A stretch of 6,122 bases of DNA, from contig DHLY01000095.1 of NCBI GenBank assembly GCA_002405525.1, positions 8,165 through 14,286 on the forward strand, in the 5' to 3' direction. The notes under the pieces were generated by a model that ran no database searches, was not told where the DNA came from, and saw only the letters and a program-made list of their open reading frames with translations. This document shows, in pieces, positions 1 through 5,499 of the stretch (position 1 is the first letter of the stretch; the number at the start of each line of letters is the position of its first letter). Position numbers and translations under genes: made by a program. Origin of the DNA: Proteobacteria bacterium UBA4656. Its GTDB lineage: Bacteria > Pseudomonadota > Gammaproteobacteria > Xanthomonadales > Ahniellaceae.

Positions 1-277
1 TGGCCTCGACGCCGTGCCGGCCGCCGCGCACGCCGGCGAAGCCGAGGCCACGGCGTGGGCCTACGCGGCCGTGGTCCATCTGCGTCTCGAGCCTTCGGTG
101 CTGTTCCATGACGGCGGCTACGGCGGCCACTCCGAAGGCTTGATCCGCTCGTTCGCGCATGGCGTCTACCTGGGTGCCCATGGCTTGGCGCAGGCGGGAA
201 TGACCGCTATCGGCACACGGGCGCAGCACGTGGGCGTGGCGCCTTACCCGCGGATGCTGCAATGGCTGCGCGATTGA
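1..277 (+). CDS. 3' end of an unrecognised protein (5' end outside window)
   Basis: The reading frame is open from base 2 and ends at a TGA at 275-277, giving about 91 residues of C-terminus. An ATG at 14 lies inside the frame, but the frame is open to the window edge, so the true start is probably upstream. The segment is Ala/Gly-rich, with a Gly/His stretch (HDGGYGGHSEGL) and a C-terminal YPRMLQWLRD helix-like end. No signal peptide, metal-binding Cys pair or membrane segment is visible. I do not recognise the family. Codon use (G/C at third positions) matches the neighbouring genes, which supports real coding. The gap to the next gene is 28 bp on the same strand, so co-transcription with the sulfotransferase is possible. 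Confidence 0.6.
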   Translation, partial: GLDAVPAAAHAGEAEATAWAYAAVVHLRLEPSVLFHDGGYGGHSEGLIRSFAHGVYLGAHGLAQAGMTAIGTRAQHVGVAPYPRMLQWLRD

Positions 278-305
278 CCGCCCCGCGGCCCGCAGCGGGA
301 CGCGC

Positions 306-1133
306 ATGAACTTCGCCGCCTTCATCCTCTCGACCGGCCGCTGCGGGACCCAATGGCTTGCGACGGCGCTGGCCGAGGCCTACCCGGATCGGTTGGCCGT
401 CGAGCATGAACCCCTGCACGCAGGATACGAGGCACGCAAGGTCTTGCAGCACACCGCCGTGGCGAACGATGCCCCGCGGCTTCCGCCGGAAGTCGTGGGT
501 CACATGGAAGCGATCGAGGCCCGTCTCGCGACCCATACCTACATCGAGTGCGGCCACCCGAGCTGGAGCACGATCCCCTGCCTGGCCGAGCGCTTCAGCG
601 GTCGCGTGAAGGTCATCCATCTCGTGCGCCATCCGGTGCCGACCAGCTGGTCGTGGCTGACGCTGCGGGCGTTCCAGCCGCCGCTCCTGCCGCATATCGC
701 GCCGCGAACGCTGCTGACGCCGTTCGACGACGGGATCCGGTTCGCGGAGTATCGCGCGCGCTGGGAGACGCTCGCGCCGTTCGAGAAGTGCCTCTACTAC
801 TGGAGCGAGGTGAACGCCTTCGCGCTGGCGCTGCAGCCGCGGCTGGGCGCGCCCTGGCTGCGCTTGCGCTACGAGGACCTGTTCCACGGCGACGGCCTGC
901 AGCGGCTGCTCGAATTCCTGCAGTTGCCGCCGCTGGAGTCGATCCTGCATCGACGTGGCGACGTCATCGACGACAACCATTCGGTCCTGGCCGACCGGGA
1001 GGACTGGCGGGTCATCCGCGACCACCCGCGGGCCGTAGCCATCGCGCAGCAGATCGGATACGACGTCGACGCGGTGGACGAAATCGCGCTGGATCGCCGC
1101 TATTCCAGCGTCTACGCGGGTCCGCCTCGCTGA
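306..1133 (+). CDS. sulfotransferase family protein (PAPS-dependent type fold)
   Basis: A 275-aa protein with the hallmarks of the P-loop-like sulfotransferase fold, which transfers a sulfuryl group from PAPS to an acceptor. Residues 7-18 (ILSTGRCGTQWL) form the 5'-phosphosulfate-binding loop. Residues 104-114 (IHLVRHPVPTS) match the 3'-phosphate-binding strand and helix, with Arg108 and Ser114 in the expected places. LRYEDLF (187-193) is the conserved strand seen late in these proteins. His35 in EHEP is a possible catalytic base, by position only. There is no signal peptide or transmembrane helix, so it is probably cytoplasmic. The Shine-Dalgarno is weak (GCGGGA about 8 bp before the ATG). 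The acceptor cannot be predicted: the neighbours are not glycan or polysaccharide genes. Family assignment is firm; activity and substrate are open. Confidence 0.85.
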   Translation: MNFAAFILSTGRCGTQWLATALAEAYPDRLAVEHEPLHAGYEARKVLQHTAVANDAPRLPPEVVGHMEAIEARLATHTYIECGHPSWSTIPCLAERFSGRVKVIHLVRHPVPTSWSWLTLRAFQPPLLPHIAPRTLLTPFDDGIRFAEYRARWETLAPFEKCLYYWSEVNAFALALQPRLGAPWLRLRYEDLFHGDGLQRLLEFLQLPPLESILHRRGDVIDDNHSVLADREDWRVIRDHPRAVAIAQQIGYDVDAVDEIALDRRYSSVYAGPPR

Positions 1134-1242
1134 GCGATCCGCGATCCCGGTTGGGGTCGGCGGCGCGGAAGGTATGCCGGACGCGGGTTTTCGACGCGCA
1201 GCCCCGCGCGGTCTCTCGCGAGCCTGCCAGCAGCCGTCGCAA

Positions 1243-2131
1243 ATGCTCAAGAACACCAAGCACCTGAAGTCCTGGCGCCAGCGCGAGGGCTGCTGGCGCG
1301 CCTACGACGCCTACCTGCCCGAGTACTCCGCCGCGATCGACGTGTACGAAGGGTGGCTCCGCATCCAGGAATGCGAGGCGCCCGAGGACATCCCGCAGGA
1401 GATCGCGCGCCGGCGTTTCGGCGAGATCGTGCGGGTGGCCGGCGAGTTCTTCGCAGTGCCGCGCGAGCGCATCGCGATCAAGCAGCGCCGGGTGCAGACC
1501 CGCGACGACCGCTATGGCCGCCAGGCCGAGCGCCGCGAGCTGATGGTGGTGACCGAGGGCGGCCTGGGCTTCGAGGTGAACCTGTTCGATTGCCTCGACA
1601 CCGGCTTGTTCCGCGACCACCGGCCGATGCGCGCGCGCCTGCGGCAGTTGGCGCGCGGCACCCGTTTCCTCAATTTGTTCTGCCACACCGGGACCGTCAG
1701 CGTGTACGCGGCCGTCGGTGGCACGCGCAGCACGACCCTCCGATATCTACCTCGATGGGGCGGGCCGCAACCTCGCGCGCAACGGCTTCACGGGCGCCGC
1801 GCACAAGCGGGCGCAGGCCGACACCATTGCCTGGCTCGAGGCTTGCCGCGGGTCCTTGGACCTCGTGTTCGACGACCCGCCGACGTTCTCCAACTCCAAG
1901 CGCGCCGAGGACTTCGACCTGCAGCGCGACCACGTTCGCCAGCTACAGCTTTGCGGCGAGCACCTCGCGCCGGATGGCGTGATCGCGTTCCACAACAACG
2001 TCCGTCGCTTCCGGCTCGACGCGGGCGCCTTGGCCGGCTTCGAGGTGCGCGAGATCACCTGCGCGACCATCCCGCCCGATTTCGCCCGCGATCAGAAGAT
2101 CCACCAACCGTTCGAACGGCGGCTGCGCTGA
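1243..2131 (+). pseudogene. RlmK-type 23S rRNA methyltransferase domain, stand-alone and frame-broken
   Basis: Two adjacent frames together read as the RlmK half of bifunctional RlmKL, the SAM-dependent enzyme for m7G2069 of 23S rRNA. Frame A (1243 to about 1737) gives 165 residues, with YDAYLPEYSAAIDVYEGW near the N-terminus, the hinge LDTGLFRDHR and SAM motif I FLNLFCHTG (142-150). Frame B (about 1739-2131) resumes at SDIYLDGAGRNLARNG and carries the catalytic-loop motif FDDPPTFSNSKR and FHNNVRRFRLD. In homologues, STT is followed by V-D-L/M-S. Here STT (ending 1737) joins one base and then Ser-Asp, so the lost bases (about 8 or 11) take out the Asp that binds the SAM ribose. Trp is also Gly in YLDGAG. 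The ATG at 1243 was chosen because homology starts there; an in-frame ATG at 1174 adds 23 unrelated residues. The THUMP and RlmL domains are absent. Either a decayed paralogue or, less likely, an assembly error. Confidence 0.8.
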
Positions 2132-2149
2132 GCGCGACGCCCGCTCCGT

Positions 2150-2479
2150 TCACGGGCCCTGCCACTCGCGCTGCAGCGCGGCGAGCTGATCCAGCAGCGC
2201 GCCGAAGCGCTCGCCCAGCGCCGTGATCCGATACTCCACCCGCGGCGGGACCTCGGCGAACACCCGCTTTTCGAGGATGCCGTGGCGCTGCAGCTTGCGC
2301 AGGCGCTCGTTGAGCACTTTCTTCGATACCCCGGCCACGGCGCGCTCGAGTTCACCGGGGCGGTGCACACCGGCGCGGATCCGCATCAACACCGCCAGCG
2401 ACCACTTGCAGCCGACGACGTCCTCGATCACGCCGATGGCCTCGCTGCCGCCGGGATTTCTCTTTTGCCGCTCGATCAT
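2150..2479 (-). CDS. HxlR-family winged-helix transcriptional regulator
   Basis: A 109-aa DNA-binding protein of the HxlR (DUF24, MarR-like) family, whose members act as dimers and often respond to electrophiles, quinones or oxidants through Cys. The sequence runs VIEDVVGCKWSLAVLM (17-32; family consensus is IGGKW), PGELERAVAGVSKKVLNERL (41-60, helix-turn-helix), RKLQRHGILEKRVF and the wing EVPPRVEYRITALGERF. All of these are standard family landmarks. There is one Cys, at residue 24, in the position normally held by Gly. The ATG at 2477-2479 is chosen because the family begins here; a longer in-frame opening to 2641 would run through the P460 signal-peptide region on the other strand and adds no homologous residues. 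It is divergent from the P460/redoxin operon (113 bp gap), the usual arrangement for an HxlR protein and its target. It converges on the broken RlmK gene with 18 bp between stops. Confidence 0.9.
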   Translation of the reverse strand: MIERQKRNPGGSEAIGVIEDVVGCKWSLAVLMRIRAGVHRPGELERAVAGVSKKVLNERLRKLQRHGILEKRVFAEVPPRVEYRITALGERFGALLDQLAALQREWQGP

Positions 2480-2483
2480 CGAT

Positions 2484-2501
2484 GTACACCAAAAAGTAAC
2501 C
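2484..2501 (-). promoter_or_regulatory. candidate HxlR operator (tandem half-sites)
   Basis: Read on the - strand, this stretch is GGTTACTTTTTGGTGTAC: two similar half-sites (GGTTAC and GGTGTAC) on either side of a T5 tract, 12 bp apart centre to centre. It is the only AT-rich patch in an otherwise GC-rich intergenic region. It lies just before the regulator's start codon, in the shared gap with the P460 operon. HxlR/YodB-type sites are commonly built from GTAC/TTAC-like half-sites. That this is the operator is an inference from position and composition. Confidence 0.4.
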
Positions 2502-2557
2502 GGGCGACTGTTTCCTGCCGACTGTCGCGCACGCCGTTTCGCGTCGACGATGTGCGG

Positions 2558-2574
2558 GCCGGCAAGTCGCCGGC
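2558..2574 (+). promoter_or_regulatory. short hairpin in P460 5' leader
   Basis: GCCGGC (2558-2563) and GCCGGC (2569-2574) flank a 5-nt loop, making a 6-bp all-GC stem. It ends 6 bp before the AGGAG ribosome binding site at 2581-2585. In the mRNA it could affect ribosome access or transcript stability. GC-rich hexamers recur easily by chance in this DNA, so the role is uncertain. Confidence 0.25.
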
Positions 2575-2580
2575 GTTCCG

Positions 2581-2587
2581 AGGAGAG
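2581..2587 (+). promoter_or_regulatory. ribosome binding site of the P460 gene
   Basis: AGGAGAG lies 5 bp before the ATG at 2593. It is the strongest Shine-Dalgarno in the window and fixes the start of the P460 gene. Confidence 0.8.
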
Positions 2588-2592
2588 CCACC

Positions 2593-3072
2593 ATGCGCAC
2601 GTCGATGCTGGGGTTGCTGCTGTGTTCCGGTCCAGTGGCATTCGCCGCCAATACCCCGCCGCCGGTGCCCTATCCAGAGGGATATCGCGACTGGAAGCAC
2701 GTGAAGTCGATGGTGATCCAGGAAGGCCACGCCCTGTACGGCGCGTTCGGTGGCATCCACCACATCTACGCCAACCCGGCAGCTGAGCGCGGCTACGGCA
2801 AGAAGCCCTTCGATGACGGATCGGTGATCGTGTTCGAGCTGCTGGAGGCCAACGCCTGGGGCAACGCGATCCAGGAGGGCGCGCGCAAGATCGTCGGCGT
2901 GATGCACAAGGATGCGACGCGCTACGCGCGCACCGGCGGCTGGGGCTTCGAGGGCTTCAAGGGCGACTCGCGTACCGAGCGCGCGGTGGGCGCGAATGCG
3001 TTCGACGCTTGCTATGGGTGCCATGCACCGCGCAAGGACGCGGATTACACCTTCAGCGACATCCGTCGATGA
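2593..3072 (+). CDS. exported cytochrome P460-family haem protein
   Basis: A 159-aa protein. Residues 1-19 are a Sec signal peptide (Met-Arg start, LGLLL core, cleavage likely after AFAA or AFA), placing the mature protein in the periplasm. The body matches the cytochrome P460 domain: YPEGYRDWKHV (27-37), DDGSVIVFELLEA (74-86), VMHKDATRY (103-111), GGWGFEGFKG (115-124) and a single C-terminal c-type haem site CYGCH (140-144), followed by DYTFSD. In nitrifiers, P460 oxidises hydroxylamine through a Lys-crosslinked haem. Other members are crosslink-free haem proteins of unknown role, and I cannot tell by eye whether the crosslinking Lys is present. It overlaps the redoxin gene by four bases (ATGA), so the two are translationally coupled, and it faces the HxlR gene. 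Family assignment is strong; the reaction is not known. Confidence 0.9.
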   Translation: MRTSMLGLLLCSGPVAFAANTPPPVPYPEGYRDWKHVKSMVIQEGHALYGAFGGIHHIYANPAAERGYGKKPFDDGSVIVFELLEANAWGNAIQEGARKIVGVMHKDATRYARTGGWGFEGFKGDSRTERAVGANAFDACYGCHAPRKDADYTFSDIRR

Positions 3073-3623
3073 GCCTGGTGCTCGGACGGCCGGCGCCACC
3101 GTGGCGGATTTCCGGTTGGCTCAATGTGACCGGCGAACCGTCGATCGCGTCGCTGCGTGGCCGCGCGGTGCTGGTGCATGCGTTCCAGATGCTGTGCCCG
3201 GGTTGCGTGCAGCATGCGCTGCCGCAACTGCTGCGCGTGCAGGGCCTGTTCGATCCGGCCGAGCTGGCGGTGATCGGACTGCGCACGGTGTTCGAGCATC
3301 ACGCCGCGATGGGCCGCCTCGCACTGGAGGCCTTCGTGCAGGAGTACCGGCTGGGTTTTCCGATCGGCATCGACGAGCCCGCGGTGGACGGACCCTTGCC
3401 GACGACGATGCGCGCATGGGGCCTGCGCGGGACGCCGACGCTGGGATTGCTCGACCGCGGGGGCGTGGTGCGCCTGCACCAGTTCGGCGCGGTGCCGGAC
3501 CTTCGACTGGGGGCGGTGATCGCGTCGGCATTGCAACGCACGGCGCTAGTCGCGGGTCGGTCCGCACCACGCGAGGGAATCGGCATTTGGGAAGTTCAAG
3601 GGCTCTCCATTCAACCGGACTGA
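3069..3623 (+). CDS. TlpA/AhpC-TSA-type redoxin, C-terminus supplied by the IS
   Basis: A 184-aa thioredoxin-fold protein. The ATG at 3069 overlaps the P460 stop as ATGA and leads directly into LGRPAPPW, the usual redoxin opening; an upstream in-frame ATG at 3009 lies inside the P460 haem site and is rejected. VLVHAFQMLCPGC (34-46) holds the active-site pair Cys43 and Cys46 (CPGC). GTPT (121-124) is the cis-Pro loop opposite it. Such proteins reduce disulfides or act as peroxiredoxin-like enzymes. There is no signal peptide, so it looks cytoplasmic although its operon partner is exported. The IS1595 element starts at 3600, so residues 178-184 (GLSIQPD) and the TGA are IS-encoded. The fold is probably complete by about residue 155, so function may survive. 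Confidence 0.85.
   Translation: MSLVLGRPAPPWRISGWLNVTGEPSIASLRGRAVLVHAFQMLCPGCVQHALPQLLRVQGLFDPAELAVIGLRTVFEHHAAMGRLALEAFVQEYRLGFPIGIDEPAVDGPLPTTMRAWGLRGTPTLGLLDRGGVVRLHQFGAVPDLRLGAVIASALQRTALVAGRSAPREGIGIWEVQGLSIQPD
3588..3599 (+). repeat. left flanking direct repeat of the IS1595 element
   Basis: TGGGAAGTTCAA directly abuts the left inverted repeat. It matches TGGGAAGGTCAA at 4709-4720, directly abutting the right inverted repeat, at 11 of 12 positions. This is the expected geometry of a target-site duplication, but longer than the 8 bp I recall as usual for IS1595 elements. Confidence 0.7.
3600..3620 (+). repeat. left terminal inverted repeat (IRL)
   Basis: Starts GGGCTCTCC and ends TTCAACCGGAC. 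It is identical to the reverse complement of 4688-4708 except for A at 3609 where the partner has G. The redoxin stop codon follows at 3621-3623. Confidence 0.85.
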
Positions 3624-3639
3624 TCTGTAGACCGCGCCG

Positions 3640-4697
3640 GTGAGTCACAACGTCGCGTCTCCTTGCCCAGGAAGGGACTACCGAAGGTCACTGGGGGAGT
3701 TTCAGGCTAGGTTTCGATCCAACGCCGACTGCCTGGACGATCTGGAATGGCTGCGTTGGCCCGCCGGGTTCGTCTGCCGGCGTGTCGGCAGCGAGACGGC
3801 TGGCGCCCGGGCGACGGGCGCTGCAAGTGCTCCGCGTGCGGCTCGCGAACCTCGGTGATGGCCGACACGATCTTCGACTGCTCGCACACGCCCCTGACCC
3901 TGTGGGTTACCGCCTGCTGGCTCTTCGCCACAGGAGAGGACGGAATCGCTGCGCTCAGTCTGAAGCGCACGCTGGATGTCGGTTCCTACCAGGAAATTTG
4001 GGCCATCCTTCACCGGCTGAGGGCCGTGCTTGTGCGCCCGGCGCGCGAGCGCCTGATGGGCACCGTCGAGGTTGACGAGACCTGCATCGGTGGGCGAGAT
4101 CCGGGAGTTGGCCGCCGCAAGGGCCGGGGCGACAAGGTGTTGACGGGCATTGCAGTGGAGATCAAGCAGCCCAGTGGCTACGGTCGGTGCCGGATTGCTG
4201 TGCTGGCGGACGCATCGACGGCATCACTGCGCGCCTTCGTCTCCGATCACGTCGAGCCAGGCGCCACCGTCATCACGGGCGGCTGGACAGGCTGCCTTGG
4301 ACTGGACCGAAGTGGCTACACCCATGAAGCGCGCAGTCAGCGCGCTGCCCGGCCTCGAGGCGATGAGCAGGCTGCGGAGTTGCTGCCCGCCGTTCATCGC
4401 GTCGCCTCGCTCGCTAAGCGGTGGATTCTCGGCACTCACCAAGGCGCCATTGACCACGCCCATCTGCACGACTACCTCAACGAGTTCGTGTTCCGCTTCA
4501 ACCGGCGGCACTCCCGCAGCCGGGGCATGGTGCTTTATCGAGTGCTGGAGCTTGCGGTGCGGCACGCCCCGGTGCGCTACGAAGACATCGCCGCGGGCCA
4601 TCGACCGCGCAAGACGCCGCCCACGCCACCCTCCTTGCGTGGCAAGCCGGCGAGCCTCGAGCGCACCAAGGCCGGTCGACCCTGGCGGTCCGGTTGA
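3640..4697 (+). pseudogene. IS1595-family (ISXO2-like) transposase, frameshifted and catalytically dead
   Basis: The protein starts in one frame (GTG 3640; SLGEFQARFRSNADCLDDLEWLRWPAGFVC) and continues in another from about 3777 (PACRQRDGWRPGDGR, then KCSACGSRTS). Restoring one C in the CC run at 3777-3778 rebuilds the zinc ribbon, CPAC followed by CSAC. Downstream are VEVDETCIGG (first catalytic Asp, codon 4074-4076), HRVASLAKRWILGTHQGA, and YLNEFVFRFNRR near the C-terminus. The second catalytic Asp, normally in TDGW, is Gly here (codon GGC at 4278-4280; TGGW). DDE-type transposition needs that Asp, so the enzyme should be inactive even if the frameshift were a sequencing error. GTG 3640 is the earliest start possible, because an in-frame TAG lies at 3628; no Shine-Dalgarno is seen. 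Confidence 0.85.
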
Positions 4698-4708
4698 ACG
4701 GAGAGCCC
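4688..4708 (-). repeat. right terminal inverted repeat (IRR)
   Basis: The reverse complement starts GGGCTCTCC and matches IRL at 20 of 21 positions. The transposase stop codon (TGA 4695-4697) lies inside it. Confidence 0.85.
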
Positions 4709-4720
4709 TGGGAAGGTCAA
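4709..4720 (+). repeat. right flanking direct repeat of the IS1595 element
   Basis: TGGGAAGGTCAA directly follows IRR and matches the left flank 3588-3599 with one mismatch (G for T at 4716). It marks where host or older mobile DNA resumes. Confidence 0.7.
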
Positions 4721-4993
4721 CCGCGCTTTCCGGACAGTCTGCCGGGCAGGCGGAGCTCGCCGCAATCGGCGCGGTTCGACGGGCTGCAGGCGTGTTGCGT
4801 CGCCGGCAGGGGCGTTCCGGCGCGCGCCCGTCCCCTTTCTTGCGGCCGCTCCCGCCAGCGGCCCACGCACGTCCCTGCGGGGGCGTTGCCGCATCGTGCT
4901 CGTTGCCGGGCTTTGCCGCGGGCGTCGTGCCCGCCGGCACTCACGCGACGGCCGCTGGCGGTGCGCGCGGTGCGGGCCGGTAGTCCGCGGTCT
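4721..4993. other. gene-free stretch between the two mobile elements
   Basis: About 270 bp with no recognisable gene on either strand. Open frames run through it on both strands, but their translations are low-complexity Arg/Ala/Pro/Gly, typical of non-coding GC-rich DNA. It lies immediately downstream of the IS91-type transposase 3' end, so it may contain what is left of that element's terminal (oriIS) region. I cannot identify the element's end by eye. Confidence 0.45.
4844..4863. repeat. inverted repeat / hairpin downstream of the IS91 remnant
   Basis: GGCCGCT (4844-4850) and AGCGGCC (4857-4863) form a perfect 7-bp stem around a 6-nt loop. No T-run follows on either strand, so it is not a classical intrinsic terminator. 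IS91-family oriIS ends carry hairpins, which makes this a possible relic of one; that is speculative. Confidence 0.3.
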
Positions 4994-5407
4994 TCAGTGC
5001 GCCGTGCTTTGCGAAGTGGCCAGAATGGCGCGGATCGCGTTTGGCTCTTCGATGCTGGCCACGATCCGCACCGCGCGGCCGCAGCGGATGCAGGTGGTCG
5101 GGTCGATGTTGAACACGCGCTTGAGGCGTTGGGCCCAAGTCATCGAACGCTGGCGCTCGGCGGGGTTACGGTGGTCGGTGGGCGCAGTGCCATCGGCCGG
5201 CGCGGCATCGGTCGCAGGACGCCGGCCACGACCCGATGGCGTGAGCTGCGCGCGCAGGCTGGCATTGGGGGCGAGGATGCCGTGGAAGCGGGTCAGATGG
5301 GCGCGGGGTGGCGGGGCCAACGCCGCCAGCTTGGCGATGAAGTCCACGGGTTCGAACTCGACGTGCGTGGTGCCGTTCTTCCACGGGGTCTTGAGCTGGT
5401 AGCGCGC
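4994..5407 (-). pseudogene. C-terminal fragment of an IS91-family transposase
   Basis: The last 137 codons of a Y2/HUH-type IS91-family transposase, ending at a normal stop (4994-4996). Diagnostic stretches in order are RYQLKTPWKNGTTH, FEPVDFIAKLAALAPPPR, LTRFHGILAPN, then after a Pro/Arg-rich linker MTWAQRLKRVFNID and the terminal Cys motif CIRCGRAVRIVASIEEP. Homology begins at ARYQ (codon near 5405-5407). Upstream the same frame stays open to 5971 but turns into Arg-rich shadow sequence opposite the NmrA-like gene. The N-terminal zinc ribbon and the rolling-circle nuclease with its catalytic Tyr residues are absent, so this is a dead 3' remnant. Confidence 0.85.
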
Positions 5408-5445
5408 CCGGGCCTGCGTTCGACGCCAACGAGCCGATCGAGGGT

Positions 5446-5468
5446 GTGCCCCGACCGGCCGGGGCCAC
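5446..5468. terminator. candidate hairpin downstream of the NmrA-like gene
   Basis: GTG-CCCCG (5446-5453) pairs with CGGGG-C-CAC (5460-5468): eight base pairs with one bulged C and a 6-nt loop (ACCGGC). It lies about 32 bp past the stop of the - strand gene. No U-tract follows, so it would be a weak or factor-assisted terminator, or a relic of the mobile-element junction. The rest of 5408-5499 shows nothing else I can identify. Confidence 0.3.
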
Positions 5469-5499
5469 CCCATTCCGGACGCCCGATCTCCCGGAGGCG

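Larger units (their letters stand above)
3600..4708 (+). mobile_element. IS1595-family insertion sequence, 1109 bp, inactive
   Basis: The ends are set by terminal inverted repeats (3600-3620 and 4688-4708; 20 of 21 bases match, both starting GGGCTCTCC inward) and by direct repeats just outside them. A single transposase gene with an N-terminal zinc ribbon and an ISXO2-like catalytic domain fills the interior, and its stop codon lies inside the right inverted repeat. Size, domain order and GGG tips fit the IS1595 family. The element sits in the 3' end of the redoxin frame, in the same orientation. Because the transposase carries a frameshift and a catalytic substitution, it cannot move by itself; a related transposase could still act on its nearly intact ends. 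Confidence 0.85.

Noticed and set aside
1174..1242. Upstream ATG start for the RlmK-like gene
   Set aside because: It adds 23 residues with no similarity to RlmK or to the RlmKL linker that I can see, and the purine-rich stretch before it abuts the ATG too closely to be a good ribosome binding site.
1134..1242. Intrinsic terminator or remnant RlmL coding between sulfotransferase and RlmK-like gene
   Set aside because: No stem followed by a T-run and no RlmL or THUMP-like translation were seen in this 109-bp gap.
207..1259. 350-codon open frame on the - strand
   Set aside because: It lies opposite the sulfotransferase gene, which has clear motifs. Its translation is Arg/Ala/Gln-rich with no recognisable family, as expected of an antisense shadow in GC-rich DNA.
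3592..3599. A standard 8-bp target duplication for the IS1595 element
   Set aside because: The 8 bp on the left (AAGTTCAA) do not match the 8 bp on the right (TGGGAAGG). Only the 12-bp pairing aligns both flanks.
3594..3600. GTTC/CAAG near the redoxin end as an IS91 target tetranucleotide
   Set aside because: IS91 prefers GAAC/CAAG next to its oriIS, but one of these is created only by the IS1595 tip, and tetranucleotides occur by chance. No oriIS could be identified to support it.
3793..3803. Placing the transposase frameshift here, with a zinc-finger Cys-to-Val change
   Set aside because: Putting the missing base at 3777-3778 instead restores CPAC and needs no substitution, so it is the simpler reading.
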